Of a stretch of 64,000 bases of DNA, positions 8,058 to 16,067 are shown piece by piece. A program made the translations under genes and the position numbers. Origin of the DNA: Agarivorans gilvus (GTDB taxonomy: Bacteria > Pseudomonadota > Gammaproteobacteria > Enterobacterales > Celerinatantimonadaceae); NCBI RefSeq assembly GCF_001420915.1, contig NZ_CP013021.1, positions 3,279,501-3,343,500 of the forward strand. The letters are read 5' to 3'. Position 1 is the first letter of the stretch. Each line of letters begins with the position of its first letter. The notes below the pieces were generated by a model, which was given only the letters and a program-made list of their open reading frames with translations, made no database searches and was not told the DNA's origin.

Positions 8058-8923
8058 TTCATCGGCTTCAAGAGAGCTTTCCCGCTAATCATTTATGTCA
8101 GCTATTCAGTGTTCATCGAAGTAGTTACAAATATTGGCGTGATGAAGCGGTCGGCGAAACACCGAATCGCATTGTGCTTAAAGAGAAAGTTCGAGAAGCA
8201 TTTGAAGTGAGTGAAGGTTCTGCGGGAGCTCGCACTATTGCAGCAATGGTTACGCAAACAGGTACACCCTTAAGCCGTTATGTCGCTAGCAACTTGATGC
8301 GTGAACTTGCGTTGTTTAGCTGCCAACAACCAAAGCATCGCTATAAACGAGCGACACACGAGCATCCTGTTGCACCCAATGTTCTTGCTCGCCAGTTTAC
8401 GGTGGATGCGCCTAACCAAGTTTGGTGTGGTGATATCACGTATGTCTGGACTGGGAATCGTTGGGCTTATTTAGCGGTTGTACTGGATTTATATGCAAGG
8501 AAACCTGTTGGTTGGGCAATGTCTTTGAGCCCTGACAGTAAACTTATTAGCAAGGCGCTGATGATGGCTTATGAACTGAGAGGTAAGCCTCAAGGACTAA
8601 TGTTTCACTCAGACCAAGGCAGCCAATATACGAGTGTTAAATATCGACAGTTGCTATGGCGATATCAAATCAAACAGAGCATGAGTCGCCGTGGTAATTG
8701 TTGGGATAATGCGCCGATGGAGCGTTTCTTTAGAAGTTTGAAGACAGAATGGATGCCAGAGCTAGGCTACCGAACTTTTTTAGAAGCCAAGCACGCCATA
8801 ACGGATTATATCGTAGGGTATTTCAGCCAAGTCAGGCCACATCAGCACAACAAGATGTTGCCACCGAATCAGGCTGAAGAGTTGTACTGGAAAAACTATA
8901 AAACCGTGGCCAGTTTTACTTGA
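8012..8923 (+). CDS. IS3-family OrfB transposase, made by -1 frameshift
   Basis: Reading in the -1 frame from the slippery site at 8006-8012 there is no stop until 8923, so an OrfAB fusion is expected; no good ATG start exists for OrfB alone. The integrase core shows D in WCGDITYVW, D in FHSDQGSQY and E in DNAPMERFFRS, the DDE triad of IS3-type enzymes, preceded by an HTH_21-like region (VHRSSYKYW). The stop lies inside the right terminal repeat. Confidence 0.9.
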   Translation, partial: GFRSLDVGRAERFALIHRLQESFPANHLCQLFSVHRSSYKYWRDEAVGETPNRIVLKEKVREAFEVSEGSAGARTIAAMVTQTGTPLSRYVASNLMRELALFSCQQPKHRYKRATHEHPVAPNVLARQFTVDAPNQVWCGDITYVWTGNRWAYLAVVLDLYARKPVGWAMSLSPDSKLISKALMMAYELRGKPQGLMFHSDQGSQYTSVKYRQLLWRYQIKQSMSRRGNCWDNAPMERFFRSLKTEWMPELGYRTFLEAKHAITDYIVGYFSQVRPHQHNKMLPPNQAEELYWKNYKTVASFT

Positions 8924-8926
8924 CCA

Positions 8927-9649
8927 CTACAGAGGGCAATAAATGCATTCCCTCATAAAATTAACATTCGATTGACTTTGCCATTTACGTGAACGAACTG
9001 GGCAACAATGAACATGTGTTGTTCTAATTTGACGCTCGAGTGTTTGGGATAATATTTTTTTGTACTCTTCATTTACTCGTTCGTTGTTAATCCAAGTTTT
9101 ATTCTCACACTGGTTTACTATCAGTTCTTCCAGCTCTTCTAAAGGCATATTTCTTGGCGCTTTACTTAGGTCTATCTCAAGGGCAGATAATTTGCTGTCT
9201 ATGATTTTTTGCTGTTTTTGCTCATCAACTTTGTGAGTGACAAAGACTTCGATTAATAGCTCTCGACCCCTAACTTTCGCAATCAAGTCGGGAACGAAGC
9301 CTGAGATACCTTGCTCTATTTTTAGCGATTCAATGGAACAGGTTTTTTCTTCAGATATCTTTAAATGTCCTCTATTTGAGTTAAAGGTGATGAAAGCCTC
9401 CGGAAGACAGATTTTCCTATGACGGTCTAATACTTCTTTTGCTGCGTAGTGTAAGGCCGTTTCTACAGCATGCTCGCAGGAGTCCCCAGCTTTGTGCGCG
9501 AAATGGTGCTCCCTCTTAATTCCCTTCTTCGCCACCAAAGCCTTGTTGCAAGCTGGACAGGTGCATCCATGGCTCCCCCCTGATTCAACCTGTGAGATAT
9601 GTACAAGCTCACTATCACGTAGAGCGTACTTTAGTTTTAAGTGTTTCAT
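8927..9649 (-). CDS. CoiA-like nuclease-fold protein, C-terminus cut by IS
   Basis: About 240 residues. The N-terminal part has a zinc-ribbon-like CTCPACNKALVAKKG followed by HHFAH, as in competence protein CoiA. Next comes a restriction-endonuclease-like core with GFVPDLIAK and LLIEVFVTHKV that fits a PD-(D/E)xK arrangement. A second cysteine cluster (HVHCCPVR, ECIYCP) at the very end looks like half of another zinc site. The last native codon is at the IS border (8932); the final codons and TAG stop come from the IS end, so the protein is truncated. Such proteins occur on mobile elements; whether this one acts in DNA uptake or in element biology is open. Confidence 0.7.
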   Translation of the reverse strand: MKHLKLKYALRDSELVHISQVESGGSHGCTCPACNKALVAKKGIKREHHFAHKAGDSCEHAVETALHYAAKEVLDRHRKICLPEAFITFNSNRGHLKISEEKTCSIESLKIEQGISGFVPDLIAKVRGRELLIEVFVTHKVDEQKQQKIIDSKLSALEIDLSKAPRNMPLEELEELIVNQCENKTWINNERVNEEYKKILSQTLERQIRTTHVHCCPVRSRKWQSQSNVNFMRECIYCPL

Positions 9650-9802
9650 CTCTGCCCTTACAGTTGAAGTCGGAAAGTTGTTTGAGTGAAATGTTCGAGA
9701 TTAGTTCCTTCCTTTGTTACTTGGCTGAAGATACTTTCTAGGTTAGGAAGTAGACATCTAAGAACTTTTTTGAGGTTTAATGATGTTTTTACACATTTTT
9801 TC

Positions 9803-9826
9803 GTGTGTAGCAGTGTGTGTAGCAAA
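9803..9826 (+). repeat. Paired GTGTGTAGCA motifs, probable integrase arm sites (right)
   Basis: Two copies of GTGTGTAGCA with a 12-bp period (9803-9812, 9815-9824) lie directly beside the right attachment repeat. The 24-bp block differs from the left one at 943-966 by a single base. Its presence at both island ends supports a recombination role. Confidence 0.55.
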
Positions 9827-9829
9827 CAC

Positions 9830-9907
9830 AAAAAAGCCAAAGTAAAACTAACCACTTTGGCTTTTTATTCAATAGGTTATGGACTAGCGTTTAGTTCATG
9901 CCGTATT
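9830..9907. repeat. Right attachment repeat (attR) at fis 3' end
   Basis: The partner of 739-816. It includes the fis terminator and the last 17 bases of the fis coding region with its stop. Because the repeat restores the fis end exactly, insertion of the island left Fis unchanged. Confidence 0.8.
9831..9866 (-). terminator. Rho-independent terminator of fis
   Basis: Perfect 13-bp arms (9831-9843 and 9854-9866) form a hairpin that ends in a T run in the fis direction. A second copy lies in the left island repeat at 740-775. Confidence 0.85.
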
Positions 9908-10190
9908 TTTTTAGCTTCTTACGTAGAGTACCACGGTTGATACCTAACATGATTGAAGCGCGGGTTTGGTTACCGCGAGTGTATTGCATAACTACGTCAA
10001 GCAACGGGGCTTCAACTTCAGATAGTACTAATTCGTACAATTCAGACACATCTTCGCCATTAAGTTGGGCGAAGTAGTTGCGCAAGGCTTGCTCAACTGA
10101 ATCGCGCAATGGACGTTCTTTCACTTCAGTGCTGGTAGCACTGCTGGTCATAGTAGAAAGTGTGTTTGTGGTGTTATTTGAATCAAACAT
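9891..10190 (-). CDS. fis: Fis, nucleoid-associated DNA-bending protein
   Basis: The 99-residue protein matches enterobacterial Fis closely. The core RPLRDSVEQALRNYFAQLNG and the C-terminal helix-turn-helix (QTRASIMLGINRGTLRKKL) are almost identical. Only the first 25 residues diverge, as usual. Fis activates rRNA and tRNA promoters, shapes the nucleoid and stimulates site-specific inversion as a homodimer. It follows dusB on the same strand with 37 bases between, the standard dusB-fis operon. Its 3' end serves as the integration site of the adjacent island. Confidence 0.97.
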   Translation of the reverse strand: MFDSNNTTNTLSTMTSSATSTEVKERPLRDSVEQALRNYFAQLNGEDVSELYELVLSEVEAPLLDVVMQYTRGNQTRASIMLGINRGTLRKKLKKYGMN

Positions 10191-10227
10191 ACTTGACGCT
10201 CTTTTTAATTAAATTTAATGATCACAA

Positions 10228-11184
10228 CTATTCGAAAAACTGCTCAATCGCGGACGTTTGGGCCAGGGCTGATTCAAGCTGGTTAAACTGGCCTCGAAAC
10301 TCGTCCGTGTCCGCTATTTGCTTCAGGTACCAGCCCACATGTTTGCGTGCGATACGAACCCCTTGATACTCCCCGTAGTGTGAGTACAGGTTGTCTAAGT
10401 GGTGAAGCATAACTTCCTTCACTTCTTTAGCACTGGGAGGCGCTAAACGCTCACCGCTGTCTAAGAAATGATTAATTTCTCGGAAAAGCCAAGGATTACC
10501 TTGGGCTCCCCTACCAATCATGATGGCGTCAGCTCCGGTGTAGTCCAATACATGTTTGGCCTGCTCCGGTGTGGTGATGTCGCCATTTGCCACAATCGGT
10601 ATTGATACTGCTTGTTTTACTGCTTTTATGGTGTCGTATTCGGCCATTCCCTTATACATACATGCTCGCGTCCGACCATGAATGGCTAAGGATTGAATCC
10701 CCGAATCTTCTGCCAGCTTGGCAATCTGTAAGGCATTGCGATGTTCTGGCGACCAACCGGTTCGGATTTTTAAGGTCACTGGAACATCCACTGCTGATAC
10801 CACAGCATCAAGAATTTTTTCGACTAATTCGGGTTGCTGTAACAAAGCCGAACCAGCTAATTTTTTGTTTACCTTTTTCGCCGGGCAGCCCATATTGATG
10901 TCGATAATTTGCGCGCCATTTGCCACATTGTGTTGGGCAGCTAGCGCCATCAATTCTGGGTCGGAACCTGCTATCTGAACACTGCGTATGCCACATTCAT
11001 CTAGGTGAACCATTCGGTCTAGAGATTTTTTGCTGTTCCACACCCTAGGGTTGCTGGACACCATCTCCGATACCGTAAGCCCCGCGCCTAATCGCCAGCA
11101 TAAGCGACGAAAGGGTTGATCGGTAATGCCAGCCATTGGGGCAAGTATCACCGGATTGTCCAGCTGGTAACTGCCTATGTTCAT
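10228..11184 (-). CDS. dusB: tRNA-dihydrouridine synthase B
   Basis: FMN-dependent enzyme that reduces uridine to dihydrouridine in tRNA D-loops. The TIM-barrel sequence carries APMAGITDQPFRRLC at the N-terminus, the catalytic cysteine in NMGCPAKKV, RTGWSPEHRN, and IHGRTR with ANGDI and IGRGAQGNPW toward the C-terminus. With the start at 11184 (MNIGSYQL) the 318 residues match DusB length; an upstream in-frame TTG at 11202 is less likely. It is the first gene of the dusB-fis operon. Confidence 0.95.
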   Translation of the reverse strand: MNIGSYQLDNPVILAPMAGITDQPFRRLCWRLGAGLTVSEMVSSNPRVWNSKKSLDRMVHLDECGIRSVQIAGSDPELMALAAQHNVANGAQIIDINMGCPAKKVNKKLAGSALLQQPELVEKILDAVVSAVDVPVTLKIRTGWSPEHRNALQIAKLAEDSGIQSLAIHGRTRACMYKGMAEYDTIKAVKQAVSIPIVANGDITTPEQAKHVLDYTGADAIMIGRGAQGNPWLFREINHFLDSGERLAPPSAKEVKEVMLHHLDNLYSHYGEYQGVRIARKHVGWYLKQIADTDEFRGQFNQLESALAQTSAIEQFFE

Positions 11185-11216
11185 GACTGCCGTTCTTCTC
11201 AATCTCAGGGCGGCGT

Positions 11217-11245
11217 AGTTTACGACTTTTTAAGCACGCTGAAAA
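11217..11245 (-). promoter_or_regulatory. Possible dusB-fis promoter with GC-rich discriminator
   Basis: On the minus strand TTTTCA (11240-11245) and TAAACT (11217-11222) are separated by 17 bases, and ACGCCGCCC follows the -10. A GC-rich discriminator is typical of growth-rate-controlled fis promoters. Each hexamer matches consensus at only 4 of 6 positions, so this is tentative. Confidence 0.35.
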
Positions 11246-11304
11246 GGCTATAAATTGAACATTTTTCAAAAAAAAAGCTGGATTTTTAGTAGCGGAATGT
11301 GGCA

Positions 11305-11330
11305 GCAAACCTAGGTTAATAAAGGTTTGC
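11305..11330. other. Perfect hairpin between prmA and dusB
   Basis: GCAAACCT and AGGTTTGC form an 8-bp stem 19 bases beyond the prmA stop (11349). No T run follows on either strand, so it is not a classic terminator; it may protect the prmA mRNA end or be a protein site. Confidence 0.45.
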
Positions 11331-11348
11331 CGCAAATCGTGATTAAGC

Positions 11349-12227
11349 TTAGCGTTTGCGGCCGCTTAACCGACACCATTCTTGATCGAGAACAAGTGGG
11401 TCCATGTCGCAGTGTGTTTGATAAGCGCTCAGTACCGCGTCACTTTGCTCTTCTAAAATGCCTGACAAGGCGATAAGGCCTTGAGGTTTGAGGTAGGCGA
11501 GGATCACTTCTGACAGCTCTTTAAGTGGTCCGGCTAAAATATTGGCTACAACTACATCGGCTTGAAAGCCCTTCGGTTGATCTTTAGGCAAGTACAACTC
11601 TAGTTGTTCGGCTACCCCATTGCGCTCGGCATTGTCGCGGCTGGCTAAGATGGCTTGAGGGTCAATATCAATACCCACCACTCGTTCCGCTCCGAGTTTA
11701 ATGGCGGCAATGGCTAAAATGCCGCTACCGCAACCAAAATCGACCACGGTTTTACCTGTTAAATCGAGCTGGTCTAGCCATTTTAAACATAGTGCGGTGG
11801 TGGGGTGGGTGCCTGTGCCAAAAGCGAGGCCAGGGTCAAGCATGACGTTTACTGCGTTTGGATCGGGAACGTCAGTCCAGCTTGGGCAGATCCATAAGCG
11901 CTCGCCAAACTGCATTGGGTGGAAGTCTTTCATCCACTCACGTTCCCAGTCTTTGTCTTCAAGCTGGTCTAGCTTGTAGTTATCATCTTCGATGATGCGG
12001 GCTTCGCGCAGAAAATTGAGGATTGGCGCCATATCGGTGCTGGCATCGTACAGGCCCTGAACATCGGTATCGCCCCAGAGCGGTGTTTCGCCTAGCAGTG
12101 GTTCAAATACGGGGGTGTCGTGGCGGTCTAAGAAGGTGACGGCCTGACAGCCGGTTTCCATTAAGATGTCACCAATGGTTTCGGCAGTATCTTTAGTGGC
12201 GTTTATTTTTAATTGGATCCAAGGCAT
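11349..12227 (-). CDS. prmA: Ribosomal protein L11 methyltransferase
   Basis: SAM-dependent enzyme that trimethylates ribosomal protein L11. The N-terminal substrate-recognition domain begins MPWIQLKIN, and the Rossmann domain shows the SAM loop VDFGCGSGILAIAA, the acidic IDIDPQA strand end and the VVANILAGPL motif. The ATG at 12227 follows GAGGAG at ideal spacing and gives 292 residues, the family length; an in-frame ATG ten codons upstream is rejected. It precedes dusB-fis in the usual gammaproteobacterial order. Confidence 0.96.
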   Translation of the reverse strand: MPWIQLKINATKDTAETIGDILMETGCQAVTFLDRHDTPVFEPLLGETPLWGDTDVQGLYDASTDMAPILNFLREARIIEDDNYKLDQLEDKDWEREWMKDFHPMQFGERLWICPSWTDVPDPNAVNVMLDPGLAFGTGTHPTTALCLKWLDQLDLTGKTVVDFGCGSGILAIAAIKLGAERVVGIDIDPQAILASRDNAERNGVAEQLELYLPKDQPKGFQADVVVANILAGPLKELSEVILAYLKPQGLIALSGILEEQSDAVLSAYQTHCDMDPLVLDQEWCRLSGRKR

Positions 12228-12331
12228 TGTCCGCTCCTCTCTGATTTTAGCCGGCAAGTGTACTGTGTTAGTAGCAGCTTAGCATCTAAAAGTTGGTCGG
12301 GCTTGGCATCCTAAGATGCTCACCCAATAAG

Positions 12332-12363
12332 CTTAACCAGCAGAATGAATTCTGCTGGTTAAG
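12332..12363. repeat. Perfect 15-bp inverted repeat
   Basis: CTTAACCAGCAGAAT and its complement are separated by two bases, and an outer CTCACC/GGTGAG pair extends the stem. It lies between the prmA start and the end of the next minus-strand gene. No T run follows, so it may be a strong transcript-end hairpin for that gene or a binding site. Confidence 0.6.
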
Positions 12364-12412
12364 GTGAGAGGGAAAGTATGGCGCGTTATATAGTTCGGCT
12401 TAACCTGAGGGT

Positions 12413-12823
12413 CTATCGGTTGGCGTGAGCAGAGGAGCGTGCTTTTCTTTTGGTGCTGTTATCCCAAGCAAAATTACGGTGGCGATGTCTTAGGTATAAC
12501 AGTTGCGTCCCACGATATAAGCAAACCGCTGCCACTATATAGATAGGTAGCTGGCTGAACTGCGACAGTAAACTCAAGCCAAGCCCGATGAATAAGAAAG
12601 GCACAAATTCATAGAGTGTTTCGGGTAGAGTGAAAGACTTACTGGGAAGTTTATGCTCATCGGTACGGCGATAGTTAGAGCGCATCACCCAAATGACTGC
12701 GCCCAATATAAATAATAAGGCACCACCCAATAGGCCTAGTGAATTATCGTTCCATATTACGCTGCTAGAGCCCAGCATGAGGTAAACGCTGGGGAGGATC
12801 TCATAGATAGATTTGCTAATCAT
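12413..12823 (-). CDS. Inner-membrane protein of unknown function
   Basis: The 136-residue product has three or four hydrophobic segments (near residues 8-24, 30-46, 73-87 and 92-111) separated by basic loops, and a highly basic C-terminal tail (TKRKARSSAHANR). No catalytic motif or known family is evident. GGAGG lies upstream of the ATG at 12823. It stands alone between prmA and the acyltransferase. Confidence 0.6.
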   Translation of the reverse strand: MISKSIYEILPSVYLMLGSSSVIWNDNSLGLLGGALLFILGAVIWVMRSNYRRTDEHKLPSKSFTLPETLYEFVPFLFIGLGLSLLSQFSQLPIYIVAAVCLYRGTQLLYLRHRHRNFAWDNSTKRKARSSAHANR

Positions 12824-12994
12824 ACGGCGTTTACCCTCCTTAAAATTATTTCATGCCGCATTCTTGCAGATTATTAGATTACGGCTCGTTAACTAATTGT
12901 AAGTGATTTGTTGCTTTTTGCTAGATGTTTTTAATCTAACAGCAATTTGTACTTGTCATGAAGGGCTGACAGTTTTAGGTGAAAGGCGGCCAAT

Positions 12995-13026
12995 GCTTAG
13001 CCAGTGCAGGGAGAGACTGGCTAAGT
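12995..13026 (-). terminator. Hairpin downstream of acyltransferase gene
   Basis: GCTTAGCCAGT and ACTGGCTAAG form a stem of at least ten pairs, ten bases after the acyltransferase stop. The T run is poor, so its strength as a terminator is uncertain. Confidence 0.45.
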
Positions 13027-13035
13027 GCTGGGGAT

Positions 13036-14079
13036 CTATCGAAACAGTATGTGATTTAGTCGGGTTTGCTGAATACCTTTGATCAGCATGACGCTAAGTA
13101 CCAGGGTGCCTAACACTATCATTAAATCTTTGCTTAGCCCGCTTAATTGCAAGCTCTCAGCGATGTTGAACATAACGATCGCTACCAACAAGTGCAAGAT
13201 GTAGAAAGGTAATACCATTTGCGCAGTGTCAATCAGCTGCGGGTGTTGTCCCCAATTAGGTCTAGCCATTAGCATTAAAAATACACCAATACCCCAAACC
13301 ACTGTGGAAAATACAAAATCATGATCCGGGAAAGGTACTTGATAGTAGCTCTTGAGCAGGGCTGCTTCGCCAAAGTGGCCGGCCATGCCTAGCAGGGCTA
13401 GCAGTAAAGCAGGAGCAAAAGCCAGTTGAATTTGACGCTGGCGAATAAGGTAACCGCTGGCTACCAACAAGGTACTGAAGAACGGGCCATTACGGGTAAA
13501 TATTGGTGCTTCTAAGCCGCTCACTTGCTGGTAGCTGCCGGCTAGTACACCGTAGATATAAAGTGTTAGGGCTAGCGGCAGGATCGCTTTATCCAAGCCA
13601 AAATGTAGGCAGGCTGCCAAAATGGCCAGCGCGCATACCAGACCGGGAATAAACCAAAGGTGTACCAAGCCGCCTTCAAATAGGCTATTCAAGGGTTGGG
13701 CGAGCAGAGTGTCCCAATAGGGTAAACGCTCATGTAAGTAACCTTGTTGAAAGGCCTCACCAAAGTTGAAGGGCATCAATAGTGAAATTAGGCTCCAGAT
13801 TAACCAGATCCGCACTAAGGGGCGGGCATAGGCCTTTAATGTGGCTAAGGGCGCGCGCTGTAATTTGTCGGCAATGAAGTAGCCAGCAATGATGAAAAAT
13901 AAGGGCACGGCAAAGCGGCTAATTTGGTTAATAATAAAGCCTAGCCAAGGTTCGCCGTTAATCTCGGCATAGTGCATGGCCACCTGACAATGCATGAGTA
14001 GGATGGTGATAATTGCTACGATTCGACCGAGCTCTAGGCTGGCAATTTTGGAAGATGAAGACATATTGTAGTTATTCAT
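13036..14079 (-). CDS. Acyltransferase-3 family integral membrane protein
   Basis: The 347-residue protein has about ten membrane helices and the family hallmarks: an N-terminal LELGRIVAIITILLMHCQV helix with the conserved Arg and His, then FAVPLFFIIAGYF. Acyltransferase-3 proteins (OatA, WecH, NodX types) transfer acyl groups, usually acetyl, to sugars or peptidoglycan precursors across the inner membrane. No SGNH hydrolase domain is fused. The acceptor cannot be told from sequence. A start at the second Met (MSSSSKIAS) is possible. Confidence 0.85.
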   Translation of the reverse strand: MNNYNMSSSSKIASLELGRIVAIITILLMHCQVAMHYAEINGEPWLGFIINQISRFAVPLFFIIAGYFIADKLQRAPLATLKAYARPLVRIWLIWSLISLLMPFNFGEAFQQGYLHERLPYWDTLLAQPLNSLFEGGLVHLWFIPGLVCALAILAACLHFGLDKAILPLALTLYIYGVLAGSYQQVSGLEAPIFTRNGPFFSTLLVASGYLIRQRQIQLAFAPALLLALLGMAGHFGEAALLKSYYQVPFPDHDFVFSTVVWGIGVFLMLMARPNWGQHPQLIDTAQMVLPFYILHLLVAIVMFNIAESLQLSGLSKDLMIVLGTLVLSVMLIKGIQQTRLNHILFR

Positions 14080-14180
14080 GAAAAAATTTCGGCAGAATAT
14101 ACTGGTTATAATGGCTTGGATCTTTGAACTGTGCTGGTTTTTTTGTGTTTGGTGGCTTTAGTCACTAATTGGGGGGCGAA

Positions 14181-14206
14181 AAAAAAGCCCTTTGTAGGGC
14201 TTTTTA
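14181..14206 (-). terminator. Terminator of the aroQ-accB-accC operon
   Basis: AAAAGCCCT and AGGGCTTTTT form a strong stem ending in a long T run in the minus direction, 11 bases past the accC stop. Confidence 0.9.
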
Positions 14207-14216
14207 TGTCTCGCTG

Positions 14217-15560
14217 TTAGGACAGACCGAGTTTTTTCTCTAGGTAGTGAATATTGGCACCACCAAATTGGAAGTTCTCGTCTTGCATGATTTTTTGTTG
14301 CAGCGGAACGTTGGTTTTAATGCCGTCAATTACCAGCTCAGATAAGGCGTTTTTCATGCGAGCAATCGCAATGTCACGGTTCTCACCATAGGTAATAAGC
14401 TTACCGATCATAGAGTCGTAGTAAGGCGGTACTGAATAACCAGCATAAACATGAGAGTCCCAGCGAATGCCCATGCCACCTGGCGGGTGGAAACGGTTAA
14501 TTCGGCCCGGAGATGGAATAAAGCTCTCAGGATCTTCAGCGTTAATACGGCACTCAATGGCGTGGCCAGTGATTTTGACCTGATCTTGACTGAATGACAA
14601 AGGCTGACCAGCGGCAATCCGCAGCTGTTCTTTGATTAAGTCGATACCGGTGACCATCTCAGTAACGGGATGCTCCACCTGAATACGGGTATTCATTTCA
14701 ATGAAGTAGAACTCACCGTTTTCATAGAGGAACTCAAAGGTGCCTGCACCGCGGTAGTTGATCTCAATACAAGCTCGAGTACAACGTTCACCAATATAAC
14801 GGCGCATATCTTCGGTAATACCCGGTGCAGGTGCTTCTTCAACCACTTTTTGGTGGCGACGTTGCATTGAACAATCGCGCTCACCAAGGTGAATGGCGCC
14901 ACCTTGACCATCAGAAAGTACTTGAACCTCTACGTGACGAGGGTTTTCCAAGTATTTTTCCATGTATACGATGTCGTTATTAAAGGCCGCGCCGGCTTCT
15001 GCTTTAGTCATGGCGATGCTTTGAATGAGTTCACTTTCTTTGCGAACCACTCGCATACCACGACCACCACCGCCGCCAGCAGCTTTAATGATAACTGGGT
15101 AACCAATGCGCTTAGCAATTTGAATGTTTTTCTGCTCATCTTCGCCAAGTGGGCCATCAGAACCCGGCACGCAAGGTACGCCAGCTTTTTTCATCGCTTT
15201 AATCGCTTCAACTTTATCGCCCATCATACGGATGGTGTCGGCTTTAGGGCCGATGAAGATGAAACCACTTTTTTCAACGATTTCAGAAAACTCAGCATTT
15301 TCTGATAAAAAGCCATAACCAGGGTGAATGGCTACGGCGTCAGTCACTTCGGCAGCGGCAATAATCCGTGGAATGTCGAGGTAACTGTCGGTAGCGGCGG
15401 GCTTGCCAATACAGATTGATTCATCGGCTAACAGGACATGTTTTAAGTCTCGGTCGGCAGTTGAATGCACCGCTACTGTTTTAATCCCTAGCTCTTTACA
15501 AGCGCGCAAAATGCGTAAGGCAATTTCACCGCGGTTAGCAATAACTACTTTATCTAGCAT
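14217..15560 (-). CDS. accC: Acetyl-CoA carboxylase, biotin carboxylase subunit
   Basis: Catalyses ATP-dependent carboxylation of biotin on AccB, the first step of fatty acid synthesis. The 447 residues match the family. Visible are the N-terminal VVIANRGEIALRILRAC, the ATP-grasp glycine loop GGGGRGMRVV, the HLGERDCSMQRRHQK region and the active-site FIEMNTRIQVEHPVTE segment. It follows accB by 12 bases, the standard accBC order, so subunits are made in balance. Confidence 0.98.
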   Translation of the reverse strand: MLDKVVIANRGEIALRILRACKELGIKTVAVHSTADRDLKHVLLADESICIGKPAATDSYLDIPRIIAAAEVTDAVAIHPGYGFLSENAEFSEIVEKSGFIFIGPKADTIRMMGDKVEAIKAMKKAGVPCVPGSDGPLGEDEQKNIQIAKRIGYPVIIKAAGGGGGRGMRVVRKESELIQSIAMTKAEAGAAFNNDIVYMEKYLENPRHVEVQVLSDGQGGAIHLGERDCSMQRRHQKVVEEAPAPGITEDMRRYIGERCTRACIEINYRGAGTFEFLYENGEFYFIEMNTRIQVEHPVTEMVTGIDLIKEQLRIAAGQPLSFSQDQVKITGHAIECRINAEDPESFIPSPGRINRFHPPGGMGIRWDSHVYAGYSVPPYYDSMIGKLITYGENRDIAIARMKNALSELVIDGIKTNVPLQQKIMQDENFQFGGANIHYLEKKLGLS

Positions 15561-15572
15561 ACAAATGCCTCT

Positions 15573-16034
15573 TTATTCGATGATGAATAGCGGTTCATCA
15601 AATTCAACAGCTTCGCCGTCGTTGACTAAGATGGCTTTCACTACACCGGCTTTGTCAGCTTCAATCTGGTTCATCATCTTCATGGCTTCGATGATGCAAA
15701 GTGTATCGCCTACGTTTACTTGTTGGCCTTCTTGTACAAAAGGTGCCGCTTCTGGAGAAGAAGAACGGTAGAAGGTGCCAACCATTGGCGATAATAATTG
15801 ATGACCGCTTGGGGCTTCGCTAGCTGCTGGAGCGGCTGCTGGTGCAGCGGGGGCAGGCGCTGGCGCTGGCGCTGCAACGGGTGCGGCATGTGCTACAGGT
15901 GCATGTACAGCATGGGTCGCACCGCTGAAGTTACGGCTGATGCGAACCGATTCTTCACCTTCGGTGATTTCTAGTTCGGCAACGCCTGATTCTTCAACTA
16001 ATTCGATTAATTTTTTAATCTTGCGAATATCCAT
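15573..16034 (-). CDS. accB: Biotin carboxyl carrier protein
   Basis: The 153-residue carrier has an N-terminal DIRKIKKLIELVEESG helix, a flexible alanine/proline-rich linker of about 35 residues and a C-terminal biotinyl domain with the modified lysine in EAMKMMNQIEADK. It shuttles carboxyl groups between AccC and the AccAD transferase. The linker is made almost only of Ala and Pro, a normal trait of this protein. Confidence 0.97.
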   Translation of the reverse strand: MDIRKIKKLIELVEESGVAELEITEGEESVRISRNFSGATHAVHAPVAHAAPVAAPAPAPAPAAPAAAPAASEAPSGHQLLSPMVGTFYRSSSPEAAPFVQEGQQVNVGDTLCIIEAMKMMNQIEADKAGVVKAILVNDGEAVEFDEPLFIIE

Positions 16035-16067
16035 AAGGGCTCTCTTTATCGTATATGGTTAATTACA

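Larger units (their letters stand above)
7673..8931 (+). mobile_element. Second IS3-family insertion sequence, about 1259 bp, no target duplication
   Basis: The two ends are 26-bp inverted repeats (7673-7698 and 8906-8931 in complement) that begin TGTAGTGG and end TGGCCAC and agree at 20 of 26 positions. OrfA and OrfB are complete. The 3 or 4 bases flanking the two ends differ, and the neighbouring genes are each missing a part. That pattern suggests an IS-mediated deletion or recombination between two copies rather than simple insertion. It is unlike the first IS3-family element in sequence. Confidence 0.82.

Noticed and set aside
7692..8926. Shorter boundaries for the second IS3-family element based on TGGCCA/TGGTCA ends
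   Set aside because: Extending outward reveals 26-bp inverted repeats starting TGTAGTGG at 7673 and 8931 with 20 of 26 matches, which also explains the stop codon of the CoiA-like gene.
11305..11330. Terminator of prmA
   Set aside because: The stem is perfect but no T run follows on the minus strand, so it is listed only as a hairpin.
14889..15305. A plus-strand frame of 138 codons within accC
   Set aside because: It lies wholly antisense to the highly conserved accC gene; its composition simply mirrors the accC codons.
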